NCBI GenBank assembly: GCA_013364255.1
Contig: CP054936.1
Coordinates: forward strand, 2,262,853-2,326,852
Length of the DNA stretch: 64,000 bases
Source: Streptomyces seoulensis
GTDB taxonomy: Bacteria; Actinomycetota; Actinomycetes; Streptomycetales; Streptomycetaceae
Direction: 5' to 3'
Numbering within the stretch: the first letter of the stretch is position 1; every line of letters starts with the position of its first letter. The notes below the pieces were generated by a model that was not told where the DNA came from, made no database searches, and saw nothing but the letters and a program-made list of their open reading frames with translations. The translations under genes and the position numbers were made by a program. Positions 38,501 to 46,065 of this stretch are shown piece by piece.

Positions 38501-38841
38501 GCGCGGACAGCGGGTACACCGAGCTGGGCGAGCTGAACGCGGCGCACGCCGAGCACATCGGGGCCGCCTACCGGCACGACTGCCTGGCCGCGCACCGCTA
38601 CTTCGCCGACGCGCTGGAGCATCCGCCGGCCGAGCCGCTGGCCGCGCCCATCACCGTGGTCGTCGCCGCAGACGACCCGCACACGGCGGATGCCCGCGCC
38701 GCCCACCGCCGGTGGCGGCTGCTGGCCGACCGGGTGGAGCTGCGCGAACTGGCCGACGGCGGCCACTATTTCCCGCGCACCCGGCCGGCCGAGGCGGCGC
38801 GTGCCGTACTGGGCGCCGCCGAACTGCTGGCGTCCTCCTAG
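35530..38841 (+). CDS. NRPS module: half-C, adenylation, carrier, thioesterase
   Basis: 1103 residues from ATG 35530 (GAGGAAGG upstream). Residues 1-215 resemble only the C-terminal lobe of a condensation domain; the HHxxxDG half is missing. The A domain (about 235-740) has YIYFTSGSTGEPKGA, NAYGLTETSDDTNHEV, RRDSQVKIRGFRIEIGEIE and PLTANGKIDRKAL. My hand alignment gives the specificity code D-I-W-Q-S-T-A-D-D-K; the two Asp residues fit an amino acid with a side-chain amine. The carrier serine is near residue 806 (FDRGGTSLTAVK). A type-II-like thioesterase domain follows with LWGHSSGAALA (Ser near 935). It probably loads diaminopropionate made by SbnA/SbnB and passes it to the upstream membrane protein. 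Spacing to that gene is 14 bp. Confidence 0.92.
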   Translation: MGALVAADRDFWTEVLTAGGFTAVPRWTRRPEPGVAEHREPVPAEVAGAARALAAELGVPVSAVLLAAHAKTLAALGGEQDVVTGHATGEGAPLPCRLTLAPATWRGLVRSARRVEADLLTHRDFPVGELRRELGLTGPAYEVVFDPDVPEAPAGTQDDGGALSEGAVLSVGWSDPDGRTALRLRYRTDVLDAPAAARIGGYHLTALRLMTADADAEHTRQSLLSTAEVRAQLTELAGPERELPQARAHELFERQVRAHPDAVAAVHGGVSWTYRELNARANRLARALLARGVGREDVVAVVTERDLDWPAAVLAVFKAGGVYLPIEPHFPAVRIGATLSRSGCRLVLTEPGSADTLDEALAALPAPVEKLLVPDAYAEGHDDVDLGVEVTPEQLAYIYFTSGSTGEPKGAMCEHAGLLNHLFAKIDDLGVGPGTVVAQTAPQCFDISLWQLLAALLVGGRTLLVEQDAITDVERFVDTLERGRVGVAQLVPSYLEVVVSYLEQRPRELPDLACVSVTGEALKRELVQRWFALKAGVALVNAYGLTETSDDTNHEVMEAVPDRVLLGRPVNNVRVLVVDERLSLVPLGAPGLIAFSGVCVGRGYVNDPERTREAYRQDPYRPGERLYLGGDWGRWHPDGKLEFLGRRDSQVKIRGFRIEIGEIENTLLRVGGVRDGAVVVAELAGGGAHLIAYYSGRRLTDEELRRALGAALPAYMVPTAFHWQESLPLTANGKIDRKALTASAERAARAAGETAGEGGPAGGEGRRDAPRTATERELAEVWAKLLGVSAHRIGRRDHFFDRGGTSLTAVKLTIALDRAVSLKEVTRHPVLADLAALLDGAGKRRTELLQPLSGAAGGQECALVCFPYAGGNAVNFRPMASALAGSGLAVYAVDLPGHDLAAAREPFAPLERVVEDVVAELAGRGLGRVMLWGHSSGAALAVATARRLRERGVEVVRVFVGAQLLGTATERRAAAEELTLLSDAEIAARLGADSGYTELGELNAAHAEHIGAAYRHDCLAAHRYFADALEHPPAEPLAAPITVVVAADDPHTADARAAHRRWRLLADRVELRELADGGHYFPRTRPAEAARAVLGAAELLASS

Positions 38842-38878
38842 GGCCTTGCGGCCACCTTGCGAACGAAAGGAGACCCAC

Positions 38879-39883
38879 ATGTCGTTCTCGTCCCCGGCGT
38901 CGATGCTGGAGGTGGAGCTGCGACCGGACCGGCCGCCGGTCCTGCACGTGGAGCAGCCGCTCGACGTGACCGGCTGGGCCGCGCAGTACCGCGAGGCGGT
39001 GCGGGCGCAGGTCGCCGAGCACGGCGCGCTGCTGGTGCGCGGCCTGGGGCTGCGGGAGCCGGACCAGGTTCGGGCCGTCTTCACCGCGCTGGCCGGCGAA
39101 CTCCTGGCGGAGCGCGAGGCGTTCGCCCCGCGCACGTCGTACGGCGCGGGGCTGTACTCCTCCACCGCCTGGCCGGACAACCAGCCGATGTGCATGCACC
39201 ACGAGCTGAGCTACGTCCAGCGGGTGCCGGGCCTGATGCTGTTCGCCTGCCTCACCGCGCCCGCGCAGGGCGGGGCGACCGCGGTGGCCGACGCGGAGGA
39301 GGTGCTGCGGGCGCTGCCCGCCGAGCTGACCGAGCGCTTCGAGCGGGAGGGCTGGCTGCTCACCCGCAGCTACAACGACGAGATCGGGGCCTCGCTGTCC
39401 GAGTCGTTCGGCAGTGAGGACCGTGAGACGGTGGAGAACTACTGCCGCGCCCACGCCATCGACTTCGAGTGGCAGCCGGACGGGTCGCTGCGCACCCGGC
39501 AGCGCCGCAGCGCGATCGTGCGGCACCCGGCCACCGGCCGCCGCTGCTGGTTCAACCAGGTCGCCTTCCTCAACGAATGGACGCTGGCGCCGGAGGTGCG
39601 CGAGTACCTGGTGGACGAGTACGGACCGGACGGCCTGCCGTTCAACACCCGCTACGGCGACGGCGGTCCGATCGACGAGGACGTCGTGCGCACCCTCAAC
39701 GCCACCTACGAGGACCACACCCGGCGCACCCCCTGGCAGGACGGAGACCTCATGCTCGTCGACAACATCCGCACCGCGCACAGCCGCGAGGCCTTCACCG
39801 GGCAGCGGCAGGTGCTGGTCGCCATGGCCGAGCCCTGGCACCCGGCCGACGGCCGCCCGAGCCCGAAGGGGAGCCGGCGATGA
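38879..39883 (+). CDS. TauD/SyrP-like Fe(II)/2-oxoglutarate dioxygenase
   Basis: 334 residues, with GAAAGGAG before the ATG. Iron ligands are seen in MCMHHELSYV (H-x-E type) and the distal His in DNIRTAHSRE; the 2-oxoglutarate Arg is likely in TGQRQVLVAM. The body matches the TauD/TfdA family, in particular SyrP-like enzymes that hydroxylate amino acids on NRPS carriers. In this cluster it may beta-hydroxylate the carrier-bound amino acid. Its stop codon overlaps the start of sbnB (ATGA). Confidence 0.9.
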   Translation: MSFSSPASMLEVELRPDRPPVLHVEQPLDVTGWAAQYREAVRAQVAEHGALLVRGLGLREPDQVRAVFTALAGELLAEREAFAPRTSYGAGLYSSTAWPDNQPMCMHHELSYVQRVPGLMLFACLTAPAQGGATAVADAEEVLRALPAELTERFEREGWLLTRSYNDEIGASLSESFGSEDRETVENYCRAHAIDFEWQPDGSLRTRQRRSAIVRHPATGRRCWFNQVAFLNEWTLAPEVREYLVDEYGPDGLPFNTRYGDGGPIDEDVVRTLNATYEDHTRRTPWQDGDLMLVDNIRTAHSREAFTGQRQVLVAMAEPWHPADGRPSPKGSRR

Positions 39884-40962
39884 CCTCCGTGACGAGTCCC
39901 GACGCCGGCGCCGCGCACACCGCCCGGCCGCCCCGGACGCCGTCCTTCGCGGTGATCCCGGGCGCACAGGTGCACCAGGCGCTCCAGGGCCGCGAGAAGG
40001 AGATCGTGGACCTGGTCGAGGCGACCTACCGGCTGCACGGCGAAGGCCGGACGGTGAACCCGCCGTCGTACTTCCTGCGCTTCCCGGACCGGCCCGCCTC
40101 CCGGATCATCGCGCTGCCGGCGTCGGTGGGCGGTCCGGTGGGCGTGGACGGCCTGAAGTGGATCTCCAGCTTCCCCGACAACGTCGCGGCCGGTCTGCCG
40201 CGGGCCTCGGCGGTGCTGATCCTCAACGACCACGAGACCGGCTACCCGTTCGCCTGTCTGGAGAGCTCCATTATCAGCGCCTCCCGGACGGCGGCGTCCG
40301 CGGCGCTGGCCGCCGACCGGCTCAGCCGCGGCCGGGCCCGGCCCACCCGGGTCGGCTTCTTCGGCACCGGTCTGATCGCCCGCTACATCCACACGTATCT
40401 CGCCGCCACCGGCTGGGAGTTCGACCGGGTCGGGGTGTACGACGTGTCCGCCGACAGCGCGGCCGGCTTCAGCGGCTACCTGCGGCAGGCCGGCGCCGCC
40501 GGGCGGGGTGCGGACATCACCGTCCACGACCGTCCCGAGGAGCTGATCCGCTCCAGCGACCTGGTGGTCTTCGCGACCGTCGCGGGCCGGCCGCACGTCA
40601 CCGATCCGGGCTGGTTCGACCACCATCCCCTCGTCCTGCACGTGTCGCTGCGCGACCTCGCCCCCGAGGTGCTGCTCGCCTCGGCCAACTTCGTCGACGA
40701 CGTCGACCACTGCCTGAAGGCGGACACCTCGCCGCACCTGGCCGAACAGCTCACCGGCGGACGGGACTTCCTGGACGGCACCCTCGACGACGTCCTGTCG
40801 GACCGGGTGCGGCCGCCGGCCGACCGAACCGTGATCTTCTCCCCCTTCGGCCTCGGGGTCCTCGACCTCGCCGTCGGCGGCTACGTCCACGACGAGGTGG
40901 CCCGGGCCGGGGAACTGCGCGTCATCGACGACTTCTTCCACGAACTTCGGCGGTACGGCTGA
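39880..40962 (+). CDS. sbnB: 2,3-Diaminopropionate biosynthesis protein SbnB
   Basis: 360 residues; the ATG overlaps the preceding TGA. It belongs to the ornithine cyclodeaminase/mu-crystallin fold: VNPPSYFLRFPDRPASRI, GLKWISSFPDNVAAGLPRAS, VLILNDHETGYPFACLESS, and the NAD-binding GFFGTGLIARYIHTYLAATG. SbnB is an NAD-dependent dehydrogenase that oxidises N-(1-amino-1-carboxyl-2-ethyl)-glutamic acid to L-2,3-diaminopropionate and 2-oxoglutarate. Its partner SbnA is encoded immediately downstream. Confidence 0.95.
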   Translation: MTSVTSPDAGAAHTARPPRTPSFAVIPGAQVHQALQGREKEIVDLVEATYRLHGEGRTVNPPSYFLRFPDRPASRIIALPASVGGPVGVDGLKWISSFPDNVAAGLPRASAVLILNDHETGYPFACLESSIISASRTAASAALAADRLSRGRARPTRVGFFGTGLIARYIHTYLAATGWEFDRVGVYDVSADSAAGFSGYLRQAGAAGRGADITVHDRPEELIRSSDLVVFATVAGRPHVTDPGWFDHHPLVLHVSLRDLAPEVLLASANFVDDVDHCLKADTSPHLAEQLTGGRDFLDGTLDDVLSDRVRPPADRTVIFSPFGLGVLDLAVGGYVHDEVARAGELRVIDDFFHELRRYG

Positions 40963-41015
40963 TCCTCTGTCCGGCTGATCATCCGCTTACTCGGCCCGAG
41001 CGTCAGGAGGCCACC

Positions 41016-42041
41016 GTGCCCGTCATCACCGCCCCCCACGCCTTCAACGAAGGCCAGCTCTACGTCGATCTGCGGCCGACATTCGGGCGCTCGCTCTTCC
41101 TGAAGTGCGAGGGCTTCAACTTCGCGGGCTCGATCAAGCTGAAGGCCGCGATCGAGATGGTGGAAGCCGCGGAACGGGACGGGCTGCTGACGGAGGACTC
41201 GGTCCTGGTCGAGTCCTCCTCCGGCAACCTCGGCGTGGCGCTCAGCATGATCGCGGCCAGCAAGGGCTACCGGTTCCTGTGCGTCACGGACTCCCGCTGC
41301 AACCTCTCCACCCGTCTGCTCATGGAAGCGCTGGGCAGCGAGGTCCAGGTCATCGCCGACCTGGACGCCAACGGCGGCTTCCTCGGCGCCCGCATCGACT
41401 ACGTGCGCGCGCTGTGCGCCTCCGACGACCGGTACGTGTGGCTCAGCCAGTACACCAACCCCGGCAACTGGGGAGCGCACTACCGCAAGACCGCCCCGGA
41501 GATAGCCCAGCAGTTCCCGCGCCTGGACGTGCTGTTCGTGGGCGCGGGCACCACCGGCACCCTGATGGGGTGCGCCCGCTACTTCCGCGAGTGGCACCGT
41601 CCGGTGCGGATCGTGGCGGTGGACACCGTCGGCTCGGTCGCCTTCGGCGGCGAACCGGGCCGCCGGATGATCCCCGGGCTGGGCATGAGCATGCGCCCGC
41701 CGCTGCTCGACGAGTCCTACGTCGACGAGGTCATCCGGGTGGAGGAGGCGGACACCATCCGCGCCTGCCACCGGCTGGCCCGGCGCGGCTTCCTGTTCGG
41801 CGGCTCCACCGGGACGGTGGTCAGCGGCGCCATGAAGTGGCTGGCCGAGCACGACGAGCGCGACCTGACCGCGGTGGCCATCGCGCCGGACCTCGGCGAG
41901 CGCTACCTCGACACCATCTACCAGTCGACCTGGCTGGAGGACCTGTACGGCGACGAGGTGCTCAAGTCCCTCCAGGCGTCCAAGGGCCCCCGGGGCGCGG
42001 AGCGGCTCGCCGGTGCGCCCGACCGCGGGCAGGAACCGTAG
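41016..42041 (+). CDS. sbnA: 2,3-Diaminopropionate biosynthesis protein SbnA
   Basis: 341 residues from a GTG with AGGAGG five bases upstream. It is a PLP enzyme of the cysteine-synthase fold: FLKCEGFNFAGSIKLKAA holds the PLP lysine (SIK), ESSSGNLGVALS binds PLP phosphate, and GAGTTGTLMG and GSTGTVVSGA complete the site. SbnA joins O-phospho-L-serine and L-glutamate to give the intermediate that SbnB oxidises. With sbnB it supplies L-2,3-diaminopropionate to the NRPS module. A strong terminator follows at 42067-42113, closing the operon. Confidence 0.95.
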   Translation: MPVITAPHAFNEGQLYVDLRPTFGRSLFLKCEGFNFAGSIKLKAAIEMVEAAERDGLLTEDSVLVESSSGNLGVALSMIAASKGYRFLCVTDSRCNLSTRLLMEALGSEVQVIADLDANGGFLGARIDYVRALCASDDRYVWLSQYTNPGNWGAHYRKTAPEIAQQFPRLDVLFVGAGTTGTLMGCARYFREWHRPVRIVAVDTVGSVAFGGEPGRRMIPGLGMSMRPPLLDESYVDEVIRVEEADTIRACHRLARRGFLFGGSTGTVVSGAMKWLAEHDERDLTAVAIAPDLGERYLDTIYQSTWLEDLYGDEVLKSLQASKGPRGAERLAGAPDRGQEP

Positions 42042-42066
42042 GGCGGCGGGGACGTCCGACCGTCAA

Positions 42067-42113
42067 GACGCGCCGGCGGGGCCACGAGATCTTCGTGGCC
42101 CCGCCGGCGCGTC
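42067..42113. terminator. 21-bp-stem bidirectional terminator closing the NRPS cluster
   Basis: Arms 42067-42087 and 42093-42113 are perfectly complementary around the five-base loop GATCT. It sits between sbnA and the convergent GH65 gene. Confidence 0.9.
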
Positions 42114-42159
42114 GTGGCGCACGGACGCCGGGCCGCCCGGCGGACGGTTCCCCCGCGTC

Positions 42160-44628
42160 TCACTCCGGCAGGGTCAGCCGGCGGGTCTCCCCCGGCTCGA
42201 CGCGGTACGCGCGGCCGGCCAGGCGGACCTCGACCGGGCTCTGGTGGGAACGCGGCAGGGTGATCTCCAGCCGGCCGTGCGTCAGCCGCAGCCGTACCCC
42301 CCAGTGGCCCCGGTAGCGGATGGCGAAGCCGTAGGAGGACAGCTCCGGCAGGGGCGCCGGGTCGAGCCGGAGCGCGCCGTCACGCGCCTCCAGGCCGGTC
42401 AGTCCGCGCTGGACCAGGTCCAGGGTGCCGCCCATGGCGCCGAGGTGAATGCCCTCGCCGGTGGTGCCGCCCTGCACGTCGGCGATGTCGCCGCGCAGCG
42501 CCTCCTGGACGAAGGCCCACGCCTCGGCGCGGCGGGCCCGGGCCAGCACCCAGCCGTGCACCAGGCCGCTGAGCGTGGACCCGTGGCTGGTGCGGGCCAG
42601 GTAGTAGTCGACGGTGCGGCTCCAGCTCTCCTCGTCCAGGCGGTGGCCCAGCCGGCGGAAGAGGGAGTGCAGTTCGGCGGGCGGGAAGAGGTAGCCGAGC
42701 ATCAGCACATCGGCCTGCTTGGACGCCTGGTAGCGGTTGACGGTGTCGTCCTCCGCCTCCAGGATCCGGTCCAGACGGCGGATGTCGCCGTAGCGTTCGC
42801 GGTAGCCTGCCCAGTCGAGTTCGGCGAGGTCGCCGTAGCCCTCGAACTGGCTGACGACGCCGTCGTGCGAGGGGATGTGCAGGGTGCGCGAGACCTCCTC
42901 CCAGCGCTGGAGCTCGGGGCCGTCGAGGCCGGTGCGTTCGAGGAGTTCGCGGTGGCGGGGCTCGGGCAGCAGGCGCAGCGCCTCCAGCGCGCGGGCGAGC
43001 ACCCAGGCGGCGGTGACGTTGGTGTAGGCGTTGTCGTCCAGGCCGGGCCGCTCGGCGTCCGGGTAGGCGTCGTGGTACTCGTCGGGGCCCATCACCCCCA
43101 GGATCCGGTGGCGGCCCAGACGCTCGTCCCAGGTGGCCGAGTCCGCCCAGAACCAGGCGATCCGCACCAGCATCTCGGCGCCCTTGGTGTGCAGGAACTC
43201 GGTGTCGCCGCTCGCCTCGCAGTACTGCCACACGTTGTAGGCGACGGCCGAGCCGACGTGCCGCTGGAGGTGCGAGTGGTCGGGCAGCCAGCGTCCGGAG
43301 CGGGGGTTGAGGTGCAGCCGCTGGGTCTCCTCCCGGCCGTCGCTGCCGCTCTGCCAGGGGTACATCGCGCCGCGCCGGCCGATCGCGCGCGCCGCCGCGC
43401 ACGCCCGCTCCAGACGCCGGTGACGGTAGTCGAGCAGGGCGCGCGCCACCTCGGGCAGGCGCAGGTTCAGGTACGGCAGGACGAACAGCTCGTCCCAGAA
43501 CACGTGCCCGCGGTACGCCTCGCCGTGCAGGCCCCGCGCGGGCACGCCCACGTCCAGGTCCGCGGTGTGCGGGGAGAGGGTCTGGAGCACGTGGAAGAGG
43601 TGCAGGCGCAGGATGCGGCCCGGTTCCCCGGGCACGTCGATGCCGGCCCTGCGCCACAACTGGGCCCAGGCGGTGCGGTGGTCGGCCAGCAGGGCCTCGA
43701 AGGCGGGCGCGGCGGCGACCCGGACGGTGGCGGCGCACAGCGGGTCGCTGATCGCGCGGTCGTGGGAGGTGTGCAGGGCGGCGGTCTTGTCGAGGGTGCG
43801 GGTGCGGCCGGGCGTCAGGCGCAGCCGTGTCTCCTGAAGGGCGCGCGGCGGCTGGTGCCGGGCGGTGACCTCGCCGTCGCCGGTGAGGCGGGCGGCCAGG
43901 CCGATCTCGATGCCGGAGGTGCGGGTCCGGCAGCCCAGCCACACGGTGCCGGGCGCGGCGGTGCCGGTGTGCACCCCGGTGAGGTGGCGGCCGTCCAGGT
44001 CCCGGTAGCGGGCGACGCCGGAGTTGGTCACCCCGCCGTCGAGCGCGGCCTCGACCACCAGCTCCACCCCGCCGCCCTCGACGGTGAACTCGGTGCGCAG
44101 GGCGGCGAGATGGGGGTCGACCATGTGCGCGATCCGCAGCTGACGCACGGTCAGGAAGCGTTGCGCGCCGAGTCCGTAGCGGGTGCGGCGCTCCAGCACC
44201 CCCGCGTCCAGGTGCAGGACCTGGAGGTGGTCGAGGACCGGGGCGGTGTCCGGGGTGATCCAGTCGCCTCCGGCCGGCCGGAAGCGCAGGGGCAGCCAGT
44301 TGGGCAGGTTGACCATGTCTTCGTTCTCGACGTGCTCGACGTGCTCGGCGTCGTCGGTGTGCTCGGCGTCGTCGGCGTGCTCGGCCTCACGGCCGGCGAC
44401 CCGGGAGACCAGCCGGTTGTAGCACCCGGCGAGATACGTGCCGGGGTAGTGCACGTCGTCGGCGGCGCACTCCGGCAGTGCGCCGCGGGTGGCGAAGCGG
44501 CCGTTGCCGAGGGTGCACAGCGACTCCCTCAGCCGTTCGGCCGCCGGGTCGTAGCCCTCGTACGCCCAGGTCGTGTCCGTCACGGGGTCACACCCGTCGG
44601 GGCCCGGCGGCCACCGGGGCAGCTCCAT
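42160..44628 (-). CDS. GH65-family disaccharide phosphorylase/hydrolase
   Basis: About 822 residues from ATG 44628 (GGAAGG ten bases upstream; a GTG three codons earlier is possible). Family 65 enzymes act on alpha-glucosidic disaccharides such as trehalose, maltose or kojibiose. The N-terminal beta-sandwich starts AYEGYDPAAERLRESLCTLGNGRFATRGA, of which CTLGNGRFATRG is diagnostic. The (alpha/alpha)6 catalytic barrel has GHVFWDELFVLPYL and the general acid in GVMGPDEYHDAYPDA. KQADVLMLGYLFP and YYLARTSHGSTLS hold the phosphate/product pocket residues. Residues near 83-105 are an acidic repeat (EHADDAEHTDDAEHVEHVE). Whether it is a phosphorylase or hydrolase cannot be decided here. Confidence 0.92.
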   Translation of the reverse strand: MELPRWPPGPDGCDPVTDTTWAYEGYDPAAERLRESLCTLGNGRFATRGALPECAADDVHYPGTYLAGCYNRLVSRVAGREAEHADDAEHTDDAEHVEHVENEDMVNLPNWLPLRFRPAGGDWITPDTAPVLDHLQVLHLDAGVLERRTRYGLGAQRFLTVRQLRIAHMVDPHLAALRTEFTVEGGGVELVVEAALDGGVTNSGVARYRDLDGRHLTGVHTGTAAPGTVWLGCRTRTSGIEIGLAARLTGDGEVTARHQPPRALQETRLRLTPGRTRTLDKTAALHTSHDRAISDPLCAATVRVAAAPAFEALLADHRTAWAQLWRRAGIDVPGEPGRILRLHLFHVLQTLSPHTADLDVGVPARGLHGEAYRGHVFWDELFVLPYLNLRLPEVARALLDYRHRRLERACAAARAIGRRGAMYPWQSGSDGREETQRLHLNPRSGRWLPDHSHLQRHVGSAVAYNVWQYCEASGDTEFLHTKGAEMLVRIAWFWADSATWDERLGRHRILGVMGPDEYHDAYPDAERPGLDDNAYTNVTAAWVLARALEALRLLPEPRHRELLERTGLDGPELQRWEEVSRTLHIPSHDGVVSQFEGYGDLAELDWAGYRERYGDIRRLDRILEAEDDTVNRYQASKQADVLMLGYLFPPAELHSLFRRLGHRLDEESWSRTVDYYLARTSHGSTLSGLVHGWVLARARRAEAWAFVQEALRGDIADVQGGTTGEGIHLGAMGGTLDLVQRGLTGLEARDGALRLDPAPLPELSSYGFAIRYRGHWGVRLRLTHGRLEITLPRSHQSPVEVRLAGRAYRVEPGETRRLTLPE

Positions 44629-44712
44629 CGCGCGCACCGCCTTCCGTCCGTCGGGTCCCGCCCGGGTGTGTGGAGTGGGGGTGTGCCGAGCAGGGGGTGT
44701 CGAGTGGGGGTG

Positions 44713-45783
44713 TCAGGCGGTGGGGACGGGGACCACCTCGCGCTGCGGTCCGCCGAGCACGACCTTGAGGGCGCCCGTCTCGGCGGCGTGGCCGAAGACG
44801 TCGTACGCCTCCTGCATGCGCTCCAGCGGGAAGGTGTGGGTGATCAGCTGCGAGGTGGGCAGCCGGCCCGCGGCGGCCATCTTCAGCAGCGTGGGGGTGG
44901 AATGGGTGTCGACCAGCCCGGTGGTGATGGTCACGTCCTTGATCCACAGGTCTTCCAGGTGCAGGGTCGCGGGTCGGCCGTGCACGCCCACGTTGGCGAC
45001 GCGGCCGCCCGGGCGGACCATGCGGGTGCACGTCTCGAACGTCTCCGGGAGGCCCACCGCCTCCACGACCACGTCCGCGCCGAGTCCCGCGGTGAGGTCG
45101 GCGACCAGCTGCTCGGGGGCCTCGCGGGCGTCGGCGACCGCCTCGGCGCCGAGCCTGCGGGCGGCCTCCAGCCGGGCCGGGTCCACGTCCACGGCGATGA
45201 CGCGTTCGGGCGCGAACAGGTGGGCGGCGGCGATCACGGCCAGGCCGATGGGCCCGGCGCCGACCACGGCCACGGTGTCCCCGGGCCGTACCCGCCCGTT
45301 GAGCACTCCCACCTCGTAGGCGGTGGGGAAGATGTCGGCCAGCAGCACCGCGTCCTCGCTCGGCACCGCGGCGGGCAGCGCGTACACGGACAGGTCGGCG
45401 AAGGGGACGCGGACGTACTCCGCCTGGGTGCCGTCGACGAGGTGGCCGAGGATCCAGCCCCCGCCGCCCAGACACTGGCCGTACACGGCCTCGCGGCAGT
45501 AGCGGCAGCGGCCGCAGGCGGAGACGCAGGAGACCAGCACCCGGTCCCCGGGGCGTACGGTGCGCACGTCGGCGCCGACCTCGACGACCTCGCCGACGGC
45601 CTCGTGCCCCAGGACGGTGCCGGGGCGCACCTCGGGCACGTCGCCCTTGAGGATGTGCAGATCGGTGCCGCAGATCGTGACGGTGTCCACCCGCACGACG
45701 GCGTCGGTCGGGTCCTTGATGTCCGGGTCGGGCACGTCCTCCCAGGCGGACTGCCCGGGGCCGTGGAAGACATAGGCTTTCAT
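44713..45783 (-). CDS. Zinc-dependent alcohol dehydrogenase (TDH/FDH-like)
   Basis: 356 residues starting MKAYVFHGPGQSAWEDVPDP. Catalytic zinc: TICGTDLHILKGDVP and LGHEAVGEVVEVG. Structural zinc: SACGRCRYCREAVYGQC. Cofactor motif: [20 protein letters not shown] followed by VIAVDVDPARL, with Asp after the fold favouring NAD. It resembles the medium-chain alcohol dehydrogenases often sited near sugar and formaldehyde metabolism genes. It is upstream of, and co-directional with, the GH65 gene, 84 bp apart. That gap holds three loose copies of a 14-15 base G-rich word (GAGTGGGGGTGT, 44673-44714). Confidence 0.9.
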   Translation of the reverse strand: MKAYVFHGPGQSAWEDVPDPDIKDPTDAVVRVDTVTICGTDLHILKGDVPEVRPGTVLGHEAVGEVVEVGADVRTVRPGDRVLVSCVSACGRCRYCREAVYGQCLGGGGWILGHLVDGTQAEYVRVPFADLSVYALPAAVPSEDAVLLADIFPTAYEVGVLNGRVRPGDTVAVVGAGPIGLAVIAAAHLFAPERVIAVDVDPARLEAARRLGAEAVADAREAPEQLVADLTAGLGADVVVEAVGLPETFETCTRMVRPGGRVANVGVHGRPATLHLEDLWIKDVTITTGLVDTHSTPTLLKMAAAGRLPTSQLITHTFPLERMQEAYDVFGHAAETGALKVVLGGPQREVVPVPTA

Positions 45784-45938
45784 GCCGGTCCTCACCCCTT
45801 GCTTCTCGGGCGGCTGTCCGGGGCCGGGCGGCACACGGCCGGCGGGGCGGCCTGAGGGTGACGTGTCGCCGGGATGCCCATCGCTTCCATCTTGTCCGCT
45901 GACCGGAGGTTCCGCGCGGGCCGGACGGCCCGCCGTAC

Positions 45939-45980
45939 GGACGCACGGCCTGCCGCACCGGACGCACCGCCTTCCGCACC
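45939..45980. repeat. Two tandem 21-bp repeats in the 45784-46065 gap
   Basis: Two copies of GGACGCACSGCCTKCCGCAC-C (45939-45959, 45960-45980) differing at two positions, with partial copies on both sides. The 282-bp gap between the divergent dehydrogenase and STAS genes shows no other feature. Confidence 0.7.
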
Positions 45981-46065
45981 GGACGGCCGCGGGGCCACTG
46001 GGGCCGGTCCGGAGGGGGCCGAACGGCCCTACCGCCCGAGGTGCCCGCCGGGATTTGCTTGCCGC

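Noticed and set aside
35395..39195. 1266-codon minus-strand frame
   Set aside because: Antisense shadow of the NRPS gene caused by GC-rich codon bias; His/Gln/Arg-rich translation with no family resemblance.
42013..45855. 1280-codon plus-strand frame
   Set aside because: Shadow of the GH65 and alcohol dehydrogenase genes, both of which have full motif sets on the minus strand.
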